Positions 8,801-16,787 of a stretch of DNA of 24,231 bases are shown piece by piece. The notes below the pieces were generated by a model. That model made no database searches, had not been told where the DNA came from, and saw nothing but the letters and a program-made list of their open reading frames with translations. This stretch comes from Branchiostoma floridae (taxonomy: Eukaryota > Chordata > Leptocardii > Amphioxiformes > Branchiostomatidae). The stretch spans positions 1 to 24,231 of the forward strand of contig NW_023365800.1 of NCBI RefSeq assembly GCF_000003815.2. Direction: 5' to 3'. The position numbers and the translations under genes were made by a program. Position 1 is the stretch's first letter. Every line of letters starts with the position of its first letter.

Positions 8801-9971
8801 TCACCCCTCGTACATGTACTTTGTTGTTTTGTGTAGTTTTTATTTCACAGATAGCAACATTGCTTCTCTATCAATATTGTTTCTTGACCTGATACAATGT
8901 CCAAACAACTATTTGCTTCTTTTGCAGCATCTTTGGAAGCAGACATGGGAATTTTGTCCCTAGATACAGACCAGTCCCAAAGGAAAGCTGCAGGTAAACT
9001 ATTGGTTCTTCTGATTTGTAGCCTGGTATCCACACCTGTTATAATAGTTGCCAGGCCTCTTTGTCTTCTCTCACATGTCACTGACAAAAGTGTCACTGAC
9101 AATAGATAGTGGATACTATCTGAAATGTCTGACCATTTCCAAAAGCATATCCAGTTGCTTGAGTTACTGCTTTTTGGCATATCTTATTACCTGGATGTCT
9201 ATTAGTAAGCTTCATCGATGCTTCTCTCACATATTTCACTTGGCAGCTATAATACATGTATAGCGGGTAATACATGTAGGTTTGGATGCCTGATTTTTAA
9301 GATAGGGGATAAGTTGCAGTCCATTTCAGTCAGGTAGAATTGGCCAAGGAGATATACCCACTTAACCTCGGTCAATTTGAGTTTGTCTTTAAGTTTGTAC
9401 CTTCCTCCAAGAGAGTGAAGTATTATTTTGAGCATGTTTGTTTCTGTCTTTCTTATGAGTTACCTGCAAATCAGCAGGGACAAGAGGTTGAGTCTGATAT
9501 TTCCTGTTGCGCTGCAGCCGAACGATGATGATGTTACTTTGTGTGAAGTTTTTAACTACATACCATGGTTGTGCTCTAAGGTACTACTCTCCAACCAAAA
9601 GTTCAGCTCCTGCTGTTTTTTTTAAGGCACTTTTGTTTGGCTCGATTCTTTGCCTCATTTCTTTTCATCCTCCTATCAAACATGAAGAAACTTGACAAAA
9701 TATAATAAAGCACTTTAAAAACGGCCAGAGCCAAACTACTGCTAAATTCTGTAAAGAAGCTAAGTAGTGGAATTTCTTAAGACATGCACACATGTATGAC
9801 ATGGGGCATATGAAATATACTTAAGGGGTTAGATTTTATAATTCTTGTGTTGCAGCTGTCTGTATGAGTGTAAAAACACAGTAACAGTTGACATCTGTTT
9901 CCTTTGTTCTAGGTAAAGAGGACAAGAAGAAAGCCACCAGTTCTCAACGGCAGAAAGAACCAGCACTGTGA
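5402..9971 (+). CDS. TIR - Death domain adaptor-like protein (six coding exons)
   Basis: Joined coding segments 5402-5861, 6731-6903, 7444-7585, 8152-8205, 8928-8993 and 9913-9971 give 318 codons (317 residues plus TGA) with no stop and phase agreement at every GT-AG junction. Residues about 11-150 are a TIR domain: YDAVLFYEKDD (box 1), VFDPHRSEDV (BB-loop region), FRNSRHAIVFLTN and RLIPIKLTND then TPFLLCDLSVLEPEQ, which most resembles TICAM (TRIF/TRAM) TIR domains. Residues about 176-241 are a Death domain (LAVQLHV, Trp216 in VVDCWRTRYG, DELTDALRSMA). The tail (242-317) is polar and Lys-rich at the end. No signal peptide or membrane segment is seen, so it is probably a cytosolic innate-immune signalling adaptor (inference). 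Met 5402 is the first in-frame Met inside the exon after the acceptor and has G at +4; an upstream coding exon cannot be excluded. Confidence 0.85.
5862..6730 (+). other. Intron 1 of the TIR-Death gene, with GTGA minisatellite
   Basis: An 869-bp phase-1 intron. It is dominated by the (GTGA)n array at 6013-6347. The remainder shows no element I recognise. Confidence 0.75.
6013..6347 (+). repeat. (TGAG)n minisatellite with higher-order structure
   Basis: About 335 bp of TGAG tetranucleotide broken by regular AGGG variants. The marker TGCTTGGGTAAGTATGAGTG occurs at 6217 and again at 6315, so about 98 bp has been duplicated as a block. Open frames across it on the minus strand (Thr-His-Ser-Leu repeats) are artefacts of the repeat. 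Confidence 0.95.
6731..6903 (+). CDS. Exon 2 (Death domain, first half)
   Basis: Acceptor TTCTACAG (AG 6729-6730), donor GAG|GTGGGC (GT 6904-6905). Starts in phase 1, ends in phase 0. Encodes a Gln-rich linker (residues 155-173) and the first helices of the Death domain (VVQRLAVQLHVPPEVMADIQ). The phase-0 intron splits the domain before the helix carrying VVDCW. Confidence 0.9.
6904..7443 (+). other. Intron 2 of the TIR-Death gene
   Basis: 540 bp, phase 0, with no recognised element. The acceptor TGTGTTTCCAG is strong. The donor GTGGGC is weak, which may make this junction less efficient. Confidence 0.8.
7444..7585 (+). CDS. Exon 3 (Death domain, second half)
   Basis: Acceptor GTTTCCAG (AG 7442-7443), donor CCAG|GTAATG (GT 7586-7587), ending in phase 1. 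Encodes VVDCWRTRYGEEASMDELTD and the following helix, completing the Death domain, then a Gln/Glu/Arg-rich linker. Confidence 0.9.
7586..8151 (+). other. Intron 3 of the TIR-Death gene
   Basis: A 566-bp phase-1 intron containing one copy (about 7784-7860) of a dispersed repeat whose second copy lies at about 10087-10162. Confidence 0.7.
7784..7860 (+). repeat. Dispersed repeat, copy 1
   Basis: Shares AATTTGTCC...TG.ACTGCC.GATA and, further on, GCATC.ATTT.T..CCAGG.CC with 10087-10162 in the same orientation. The family is unknown. Confidence 0.6.
8152..8205 (+). CDS. Exon 4 (54-bp symmetric exon, linker)
   Basis: Acceptor CCCACACAG (AG 8150-8151), donor AGTAG|GTAGGT (GT 8206-8207). Phase 1 at both ends. 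Encodes VRLQPPEDLPSNVGVPPV, a Pro-rich linker without domain signature. Its length (18 codons) and matching phases mean it can be skipped without a frameshift. Confidence 0.75.
8310..8674. mobile_element. MITE-like element with CAGGGTTCTAGC ends
   Basis: A 365-bp segment with perfect 12-bp terminal inverted repeats, CAGGGTTCTAGC (8310-8321) and GCTAGAACCCTG (8663-8674). CAGGG-type ends are typical of hAT MITEs, but no 8-bp target duplication is seen (TCAACAAG left, ACAGGTGA right), so the superfamily is tentative. Confidence 0.65.
8703..8790. repeat. Imperfect hairpin with 29-bp arms
   Basis: Arms 8703-8731 (starts CTCAGAAATAAGGTGCACAA) and 8762-8790 (ends GTGCACATTATTTCTGAG) are near-perfect reverse complements around a 30-nt loop. 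It may be a compact foldback element next to, but distinct from, the 8310-8674 element. Confidence 0.75.
8928..8993 (+). CDS. Exon 5 (66-bp symmetric exon)
   Basis: Acceptor TTTTGCAG (AG 8926-8927), donor GCAG|GTAAAC (GT 8994-8995), phase 1 at both ends. Encodes ASLEADMGILSLDTDQSQRK plus AA. Like exon 4 it can be skipped in frame. No known motif. Confidence 0.8.
8994..9912 (+). other. Intron 5 of the TIR-Death gene
   Basis: A 919-bp phase-1 intron with no recognised repeat or exon. Confidence 0.7.
9913..9971 (+). CDS. Exon 6 (basic C-terminal tail and stop)
   Basis: Acceptor TTGTTCTAG (AG 9911-9912). Encodes GKEDKKKATSSQRQKEPAL and TGA at 9969-9971. The tail is strongly basic. It could be a localisation or lipid-contact segment, but nothing in the sequence decides this. 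Confidence 0.8.
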
Positions 9972-10857
9972 AACACAACAGAACACATCTCTGCATTACT
10001 CTGCAATAATGTTTGTTGCACTGTTACGGTCCCATTTGAACTGGTGCCTGCATAGAGGGTTTATCCCTGACTGTGCTCTTAAGCAACAAATTTGTCCCAG
10101 TGGACTGCCGGATATTTACACAGATAGGTTATGGCATCCATTTATTGCCAGGTCCCAGGCTGATTTTAACAGCAAGTTTAAATAATCAAGGCTCTGGCCG
10201 TGCCCAAAAATAGCCTAGTATCCGCAAATGGGACTGTAGCCTAAGTAGAGAAGTGTGTGAAATGAACAGTTTTCATTGATAATGTTACATTATATAAAGG
10301 AGCTTTCATCATGATGAAATATATATGTTGAAGATGTTAGAGGGAAAACATTTGGGCAATCAATTGTCAGTAATATAGATTAGTAATTGTTTATAAAATG
10401 ACTGTAAGTCATGAGTCTTGAGGACTACAGAATTTGTATTTGAGCTTACTTTTAGCTTGTTGTAATTATAAGGAAGTTTGACTTGTCTGAGACAAGAAAA
10501 ATGGGGGTAAGGATTAACACTAGCTGGGAATCATCCATATGGAAAGGGTGGGATAAAACTGCAACAGGCTGCTGGATTTTAGACTATATAAAAAGCCTAT
10601 AACCTGAGACAGGTTATTGGGATAGGAGGTGTCTGGCAGTTATGTCTGTACAGATTTTAATGTATATTTTGATCCTATGGATATTTTTATATGAATATAT
10701 ACTTAGTGATACAATATATTTGAAAAAGAATGAGGACTCAGAATATTCTAAACAAATTTTAGAATAAAACAATGTATATTTTACATATTTGTATAGAGTG
10801 TACATGATTATGTGACCAAGATAAGGCGATATGTCACCACTGGTAAAATAAAATAAA
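9972..10857 (+). other. 3' UTR of the TIR-Death gene (probable) with candidate poly(A) signals
   Basis: AT-rich sequence downstream of the stop. Candidate AATAAA signals are at 10763-10768 and overlapping at 10847-10857, so the 3' UTR could be about 800-900 nt. It contains copy 2 of a dispersed repeat (10087-10162). The 3' end is inferred. Confidence 0.45.
10087..10162 (+). repeat. Dispersed repeat, copy 2
   Basis: Matches 7784-7860 in the same orientation over blocks AATTTGTCC, ACTGCC.GATA, GCATCCATTTATT and CCAGGTCCCAGG. It lies in the probable 3' UTR. Confidence 0.6.
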
Positions 10858-11109
10858 CAAACAAACAAACAAACCAAAACTGGGGAGTACACTTGAATGA
10901 TGTCATAAGACAACAAAGTGCATGAAAACATTCTGCCATTTTTTTACCTTTATTTTACTCTTCAGCCTAAGCCGTTTTCAAACCTGCAAGGGTTATTGTG
11001 TACATATATTATGTGCCTTTCATAAATATAGGCACTGGAGCAACATGCAAGTAATGTCACTGTATTCAAATGAGACTTGTAGTAGAATCAACTATTGTAA
11101 AGATCTGAG

Positions 11110-11603
11110 CTTTCTTCCAACACAAAGAAAACACTCACCATGAATTATTAGTCGATCTCTTTGACCTTCATCAGACGTCTGATTCATTGCGCTGACTTTC
11201 CAAAAACCAGAAGTGTGATGACATCAGGAGTGAATCAAAGGTGGCGGGAAGACGGAATCTGCCACCGCGAGTAAGGGTTGATGCACCCTGATGTAACGTT
11301 AGATTGGCTCCTTCATGCCCCTAACAAAGTAGTCCTTTTCCGGGTCCAAAATAAAATGCAGAAATTTTCGCATTTCGCAAAAACCACCGAGAACAATCCT
11401 TTTCCCGCTACCTCGAAATTAAAGCCTCGCGAACTTAAATGCATTTACAGTCCTCTGTGATGTATTTGTCACTTAAGATTCACCCATTATGTCATCACAG
11501 TTCTAACTTGCGGAAAGTCAGCGCGGGGAATCAGACATCTTTTGAAGGTCGGTCAGAGAGACCGAAAATTCATAATGAATGTTTTCTTTGTGTTGGAAGA
11601 AAG
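11110..11603. repeat. Large inverted repeat (127-bp arms) enclosing another element
   Basis: Left arm 11110-11236 begins CTTTCTTCCAACACAAAGAA; right arm 11477-11603 ends with the near-perfect complement TTTCTTTGTGTTGGAAGAAA. The pairing continues at about 75-80% identity through the whole arm. The 240-bp spacer (11237-11476) contains a shortened copy of the TACTGTAAATGCA element, so an insertion into a foldback element is likely. Confidence 0.8.
11351..11452 (+). repeat. Shortened copy of the TACTGTAAATGCA element (copy B), nested
   Basis: AAATGCAGAAATTTTCGC near the left and TTAAATGCATTTACAG near the right match the ends of copies at 4922-5134 and 14641-14846. At about 100 bp it has lost half of the interior. 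Orientation is that of the 14641 copy. Confidence 0.65.
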
Positions 11604-11784
11604 TTCAAATGTCACTGTATCTATCAACGATTTTCATACTCAAATTTATTGATTATTATTGAGATGAATCAACTTGATGATGCGAGATATTACATAGTCA
11701 TTTAAAAAAAAAGGTGAATTGTTGTCATTTGTATTTATTAATAAGATATAATGTTGTACAGTCATTCAGCGCATTTGCTGCTCT

Positions 11785-12157
11785 GCAAATATCAGCATTT
11801 GGGACTAGACTTGAGGAACACAAGAAAGAGGCTGACAACTTGAACACTACGAAATTCACTAGATCCCAGAAAAGACAAGCACAGAGAGAAGACAAGAAAT
11901 CTGCGGTCACGGACCACGTTGCTAGAAAGAACTGCGTTATTGACTGGGAGGGGGCAAGGGTTATATACAGAGAAGACAACAGGAGGATCCGTTGGATTAA
12001 AGAAGCAGTCTGGATAAGAAAGTCCACCCCAGTGATGAACCGGGACGAAGGGGGGTACAAGCTCAGCCACGTTTGGGATAGTGTTCTTGCCGCAAAAGCG
12101 CCACCTACATCGGCTACATATAGCGGCAACAAGCAGAACTCCAGTCAGAAGCTCTGA
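11785..12157 (+). pseudogene. C-terminal fragment of Penelope-like GIY-YIG endonuclease
   Basis: About 120 residues: FGTRLEEHKKE (the helix after the GIY-YIG core), KFTRSQKR, AVTDHVARKNCVIDWE, the RRIRWIKEAVWIRK block and MNRDEGGYKLSHVWD, ending SQKL with TGA at 12155-12157. This order is what I know of the C-termini of Penelope-like ORFs. The GIY-YIG tyrosines themselves are missing because the copy is truncated, so it cannot be active as an endonuclease. The frame is otherwise undamaged, which suggests a fairly recent insertion. Confidence 0.75.
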
Positions 12158-12186
12158 GGAAGATGTCTGACAGACATCTAAACGTC
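12154..12186 (+). ncRNA. Hammerhead-ribozyme-like remnant of the Penelope-like element
   Basis: CTGAGGA (12154-12160), an 8-bp stem AGATGTCT/AGACATCT with loop GAC (12161-12179), then AAACGTC. This resembles the hammerhead order CTGATGA - stem II - GAAA, with one change in each core block, so it is probably inactive. Hammerheads are reported in Penelope-like elements (established). The match here is my own reading. Confidence 0.35.
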
Positions 12187-12307
12187 AGCAGGTGAGATAA
12201 ACTGGTTGTGTGAAAGAAAACTTTTATGTCCGATCAGCATATTCTGTTCAATACCTTTTCAGTACCAGTATTCTGTTCACCCAGTGTCCCAACCTCCTCG
12301 GGTGCAT

Positions 12308-12396
12308 GGGTTTACCGCTTGAGTATTGCTTGGGCAAAAGTCACAAATGAATTTCACGGTAGCAGAAAATCCATAAATTGCGTTAATGCAAAAATC
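12308..12396 (+). repeat. Dispersed repeat, copy 1 (GGGTTT..CC.CTTGA type)
   Basis: About 90 bp matching 13813-13903 in the same orientation: GGGTTTACCGCTTGA, TTGCTTGGGCAAAA, TTCACGGTAG and ATAAATTGCG. The family is unknown. Confidence 0.65.
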
Positions 12397-13280
12397 TTAC
12401 GTGTGTTGACTGACTACTTGCTGTGTGGCGAACACGGAAAATGTAAGACGAACAAAAAAAATTGTTTTTCTCCCATGCTTGTATATGCTTTTCAATGTAA
12501 CTGATTGTTTTCCAAACATGATTAAAAAATAATATCTTCAAAAGCTGTTTTCGTTACCTCTCTTTCAATATTTAACAAATGAAAAAAAAGGATTACGTAA
12601 CTGTATGATTGGTCTCAACTGGAAAACGTGCGTTGTTTACCACCCAGTTTATATGATTTTCTTTCATCTCTGGTTTCTAATGACTTCAGGTTAGACTATA
12701 TTTCTCATTGCGTTTCGGACCACGCCTGAGGTAGGGCGTGTATTTTTGCTGTGCAGGAACCTGACAAGTCGCACCATAACAGGAGATCAACAGCAGTCCC
12801 AAACTGCTGACACTGGTATGTTTTTTGGGAAAATATCTTAACTGTACAGATAAGAAGTGGGTTTTGTTTTCCAAAATCTATGTAATTGCAAATATTTATA
12901 TTCAGAATTACCCAGTGCCTTGCTTGGTGTACAACGTGTTTTCTTTTGACCGCCGATAGCAACACTGCCAAATTAGACTATTGCTGTGACGTCACACGAC
13001 CGTACAAACTTTATCAAAACCACTGAGTTCATCGCGAATAACGACTTTAGATATTCTTAAAAAATGAATCTACTGCTTGAATCCATATCCTCCATACAAA
13101 ATTCCGAAACAACTTCAGTCTACAATTACGTAATCGCGATGTGGTTAAGAGCCCAATGTTTATCTCTGGAAACCATTTTGAATGGGTCCAACACAAAGTA
13201 ACCTTAGGATCCGATACTTTCGATCTTTTGATCACTTTAGAAAAATCATTTATTCTGAGGTCTTAAAAAAGGTATGTAAC
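12397..13280. other. Intergenic, mostly nothing recognised
   Basis: Contains a CRE palindrome TGACGTCA at 12987-12994 and one possible cryptic exon (12757-12815, see findings). No supported gene. Confidence 0.4.
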
Positions 13281-13353
13281 GTTGCCAGCAAAAAGACACT
13301 TAAAGACAGATACTCGTAGCAGAAACATCCTGTACAGAGATGTGGAAGTCGCA

Positions 13354-13539
13354 AGAAGACATCAGAATTATGATCATGAACATTGTTCTCAACACATTAT
13401 AATTGTTCAACTTCCACATCTTTATTGTCTACACACCAGTGACACCAGAAGACATCAGAATTATGATCATAAACATTGTTCTCAACACATTATAATTGTT
13501 CAACTTCCAGATCTTTCTTGTCTTCACACCAGTGAGATC
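13354..13539 (+). repeat. Tandem duplication, two 93-bp units
   Basis: AGAAGACATCAGAATTATGA starts at 13354 and again at 13447. The units are about 90% identical throughout. ATGTGGAAGT just upstream (13340) is complementary to ACTTCCACAT inside unit 1. Confidence 0.9.
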
Positions 13540-13580
13540 TTCAAAATCCAAACAGCAACAGTAAAACGGGTTTTGGGGAT

Positions 13581-13595
13581 GGGGGGGGGGGGGGG
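13581..13595 (+). repeat. G15 homopolymer within a G-rich tract
   Basis: Fifteen consecutive G inside a G-rich stretch (13569-13613), which could form a G-quadruplex. Confidence 0.9.
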
Positions 13596-13812
13596 TGCGG
13601 TGTGGGTGGGGGGATAGATTAAAGACACACTTGCATGTTGTATGATATGAGGAACTGATTTAAAACCGCTTAATGATTAATGATGGGAATTGTAAACTTG
13701 TGACATGTGTATGTTAGTCAATGATGAACATTACGATGCATAAATTATGTAAATGTACAAACGTTCGATATATTTCACGGAGGTTTGAGTTTGCCGAACT
13801 CTAGTTAAGCCT

Positions 13813-13903
13813 GGGTTTGCCACTTGAATTTTGCTGGAGCAAAAACCCCAAATAAAAATGTATTCACGGTAGAAAATTTATAAATTGCGCCAACGCAAAA
13901 ACT
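13813..13903 (+). repeat. Dispersed repeat, copy 2 (GGGTTT..CC.CTTGA type)
   Basis: Second copy of the repeat at 12308-12396: GGGTTTGCCACTTGAATTTT, TTCACGGTAGAAAATTTATA and AATTGCGCCAACGCAAAAAC. Confidence 0.65.
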
Positions 13904-14640
13904 CGGAAAAGTACGGAAATCAAAACGGCACTGTTTTCACTATAAAAGGTCGAAGAGAGGACCTTATCGTTTTAGATATTTTCTATGTAGTTCAGGTTAG
14001 TCTTGTTTATTCCAGTTGAAAAAGTCCGGACACCTATAGGAACTTCTCTAACTTACCTTTTATAGTCATACCAACGCGAGAGTGGAATGTCACAGCAAAA
14101 AAATGGGGACATAGCATTGAAAAAGGACGTTTTATTCATCGATATGTTGCGTCCATCCGACATCGCAATTTAATGACCCTCTACTGAAGTTTCTCTAAAT
14201 AATTACCAGAAAGTCTCCTTTCAAAAAAGCGAATTAGTTTTATAACGTTGTTAATCGTATTGGTGTACAGAAGATCTTCAGTTGCCTGGGTTTGTTTGTC
14301 TTGTTATTTTTTCTATACCAGCCGAAAAATTTACGCAAGGGTTAATGATTATGGGTGTACGGCCTTTATTGCCAGTATTCTTTATAAGTAGATCGCATTG
14401 AAGGGGGGGGGGGGGGGGGTATCAGCATTTCAGTTGCACATTCCAGTGCAAATTGAATTTTGACTTCTAAAAAAGGGGGGCAACTTTTGATCAAAAAGGT
14501 CCATTAGGCAGGACAGAATCATGATTCTTTTGATAGGGCAAAAAATATGACCTTTATCATGTTTGACCTGTAGCTACATATAGGTTACGACCTGTTGCTG
14601 GACAGCCGAATCGACTGGACGGGGGTGGGGAATGGTGAAA
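13904..14640. other. Intergenic upstream of the 5'-nucleotidase gene
   Basis: No exon recognised. Contains a G17 run (14403-14419). The promoter of the downstream gene may lie here or within the MITE-like element that follows, but no core promoter motif is clear. Confidence 0.4.
14403..14419 (+). repeat. G17 homopolymer
   Basis: Seventeen consecutive G; a simple repeat. Confidence 0.9.
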
Positions 14641-14846
14641 TACTGTAAATGCAGACATATTCGCGGTGGTTTAATGTTCGCGGTTTTCGCGGTGGCCGTT
14701 TCACAGCGAACTTTAAACCACTGCGAACATTTTTCAGTTAGAGACTACAGTGCATGGTGCTGCCACGAACTTGAAAACGCCGCGAAAAGTCCTTTTTTCC
14801 GCTACCGCGGACTTAAATCGCCTGAAGTTTTAATGCACTTACAGTA
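14641..14846 (+). mobile_element. MITE-like element with TACTGTAAATGCA ends, copy C, abutting the 5'-nucleotidase start codon
   Basis: 206 bp, ends TACTGTAAATGCA (14641-14653) and TGCACTTACAGTA (14834-14846), 12 of 13 positions paired. The interior carries GTGGTTTAATGTTCGCGG and its imperfect complement GCGAACTTTAAACCAC, so it can fold. Its right end is 9 bp before ATG 14856. The right end includes CTTACAG, a possible splice acceptor. Confidence 0.85.
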
Positions 14847-14855
14847 TTGGTCAAC

Positions 14856-15065
14856 ATGGCGTGGCCTTTATACGGATGCACGATGTTTCTTCTTGCGTTT
14901 CTTCTGTCAGTTCTGGTGTCTGCCCGAGCGTTTGAACTGACCGTGCTGCACACGAATGACGTGCACTCGCGTATCGAGGAGATAGACCCTACGGGAGGGA
15001 GTTGCAATGCTGCCGAAGCAAACGCCGGAGAATGTTACGGTGGGATGGCGAGGATGGCGACCAAG
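14856..15065 (+). CDS. NT5E-like: 5'-nucleotidase exon 1: signal peptide and first metal motif
   Basis: 70 codons ending ACC AAG|GTATTT, phase 0. Signal peptide MAWPLYGCTMFLLAFLLSVL plus VSARA, mature start near FELTV. Cys50 and Cys60 match the human loop disulfide (C51-C57), with a longer loop. Confidence 0.93.
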
Positions 15066-16381
15066 GTATTTTATTGGTGTACACTAAAATAAGGGCCAGT
15101 TCACACGAGAAAAATTTATGGTCGTACGACAATGACATATACCAAAGCCATCTGTTATTGGCAAACTTTTATTTTAATTTGTGTGAACAGACCCCGAGGC
15201 GTCGGCGACAGATATTTTATGGCCCGGTCATACGTTAACATCAGGGTCGACGTACGACCGCTCTTGACCGCCCGACGGGAGGTCTGCGACGCTCTTTCGT
15301 CGTGTGAACAGAAACATGTCGCCCGTCGCTTTCTCCCGCGCAAATTTCTGAACCTACACCACTTTTCTTAGTCCTACTTATCTGCCGTCTCTCTGTATTT
15401 TTGCGCTTTTGTTTACATCAAAGCAGACATAACATTGGAAAATTAGTAATTTAGTGTGCATGTCACGACAAACACTTTTTTTCGTTAACATTCCGGCCAG
15501 GCCTGAGACCACGGTTTTAAAATTTGACCTTAGCAGCATAGGACATCGAATCTGCGTTACACTCTAAATACGTTGATGGGTGTCAAAGAGTGCAAAATTT
15601 TGTGTTAAATGTTCAAATGAGTAAGATATTTCATTGTTTTCATAGTTTTAGCTTATCAGTGACCCCGCGTGTCTGTTTGAAAAGCCTTGTACTTTGCTCC
15701 CGGTCCAGAGTCAAGGGGTCACTGCATGGTGTGGGGGTACCGGTGGTGGTGGTGGTGGGTGGTTTGGGGTGTCTTAGGTCAACTCATTTCGTCCATCGTT
15801 TGAGAGATCATAGAGGGCCCGGGTGTTTTTTTTTCTTCTTCTGCCCATCTTCCTTCTTCCTTAATACAACGTTGATATGGTTGCATGGATGACAGTAGCG
15901 TGTGCATCAATTTCTGACCGTTCATAAAAATATATCATGAAGAGGATTGAAGAAAATATCAGAAAACCTATCGCGCTATAGAATTCCAACGTCACTGAGT
16001 TCCAAGGCCAAAAGAATTAGGTAAAAGAACAAAAACGGAGAATCTATTGTTCATTATACCATACTCTGTACATGTGTGTCATTTGTTTGTCTTTCATGAC
16101 TTCTTTCATATCATTCTGAGAATAGAGCGATGGGGCTTTGCTTCTCAATACTCGCACTCTCACATCAGGTTAACGTTAAGGGTTCCCAGAGGTAGTCATC
16201 CATACAATTAAATCTACCCTGTCCATACGTATTTCGTGTTGTTGCTGTTAATTGTAGACGCTTTTATGTGGCGTCCTAAGTGACCTATCGAGTTGGGCTA
16301 TATATGAACGCAACTATACATATACCTTTATATGTTTGGCTGCTGCTCTCTGCTACATCTGCTGCTGTAAGCACTGTGTCA

Positions 16382-16419
<38 letters not shown>

Positions 16420-16693
16420 ATGTGTGTGTGTGTGTGTGTGTGTATGTGTGTGTGTGTGTGTGTGTGTACATGTGTGTGTGTGTTTGTGTGTGTGTGTGTG
16501 CACATGACTGTGTGTTTGTGTGTGTGTGTGCGCACATGAGTGTGTGTGTTTGTGTTCGTGTGTGTGTGTGTGTTTGTTTGTGTGTGTGTGTGTGTGTGTG
16601 TTTGTGTGTGTGTTTTATATGTGTCTGTCTGTGTGTGTGTGTGTGTGCGCACATGAGTGTGTGTGTTTGTGTTTGTGTGTGTGTGTTTGTTTG

Positions 16694-16726
<33 letters not shown>

Positions 16727-16737
16727 CTGTGTCTGTG

Positions 16738-16787
<50 letters not shown>

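Larger units (their letters stand above)
8206..8927 (+). other. Intron 4 of the TIR-Death gene
   Basis: A 722-bp phase-1 intron carrying an inverted-repeat element (8310-8674) and a separate hairpin (8703-8790). Confidence 0.75.
11740..12230 (+). mobile_element. 3' end of a Penelope-like retroelement
   Basis: The reading frame 11785-12157 is the C-terminal part of a Penelope-like element GIY-YIG endonuclease, and the downstream stem and AAACGTC segment are typical of the 3' end of such elements. No reverse transcriptase precedes it, so this copy is 5'-truncated at about 11785. The right limit near 12230 is approximate. Confidence 0.7.

Noticed and set aside
11714-12157. A host gene of 147 residues
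   Set aside because: The first part does not match any protein pattern and the rest is a Penelope-like endonuclease tail; the Met at 11714 is not a real start.
12154-12186. An active hammerhead ribozyme
   Set aside because: Core positions differ from CTGATGA and GAAA and no clean stem III is visible; kept only as a remnant.
13354-13539. CRISPR-like repeat pair
   Set aside because: Only two units directly abutting with no spacers, in a eukaryotic genome.
14847-14855. Upstream TTG start for the 5'-nucleotidase
   Set aside because: TTG is not a usual eukaryotic start; ATG 14856 has a strong Kozak context and gives a clean signal peptide.
15590-15892. 100-codon plus-strand frame in intron 1
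   Set aside because: Low-complexity Val/Gly and Phe runs, no domain pattern, no splice context.
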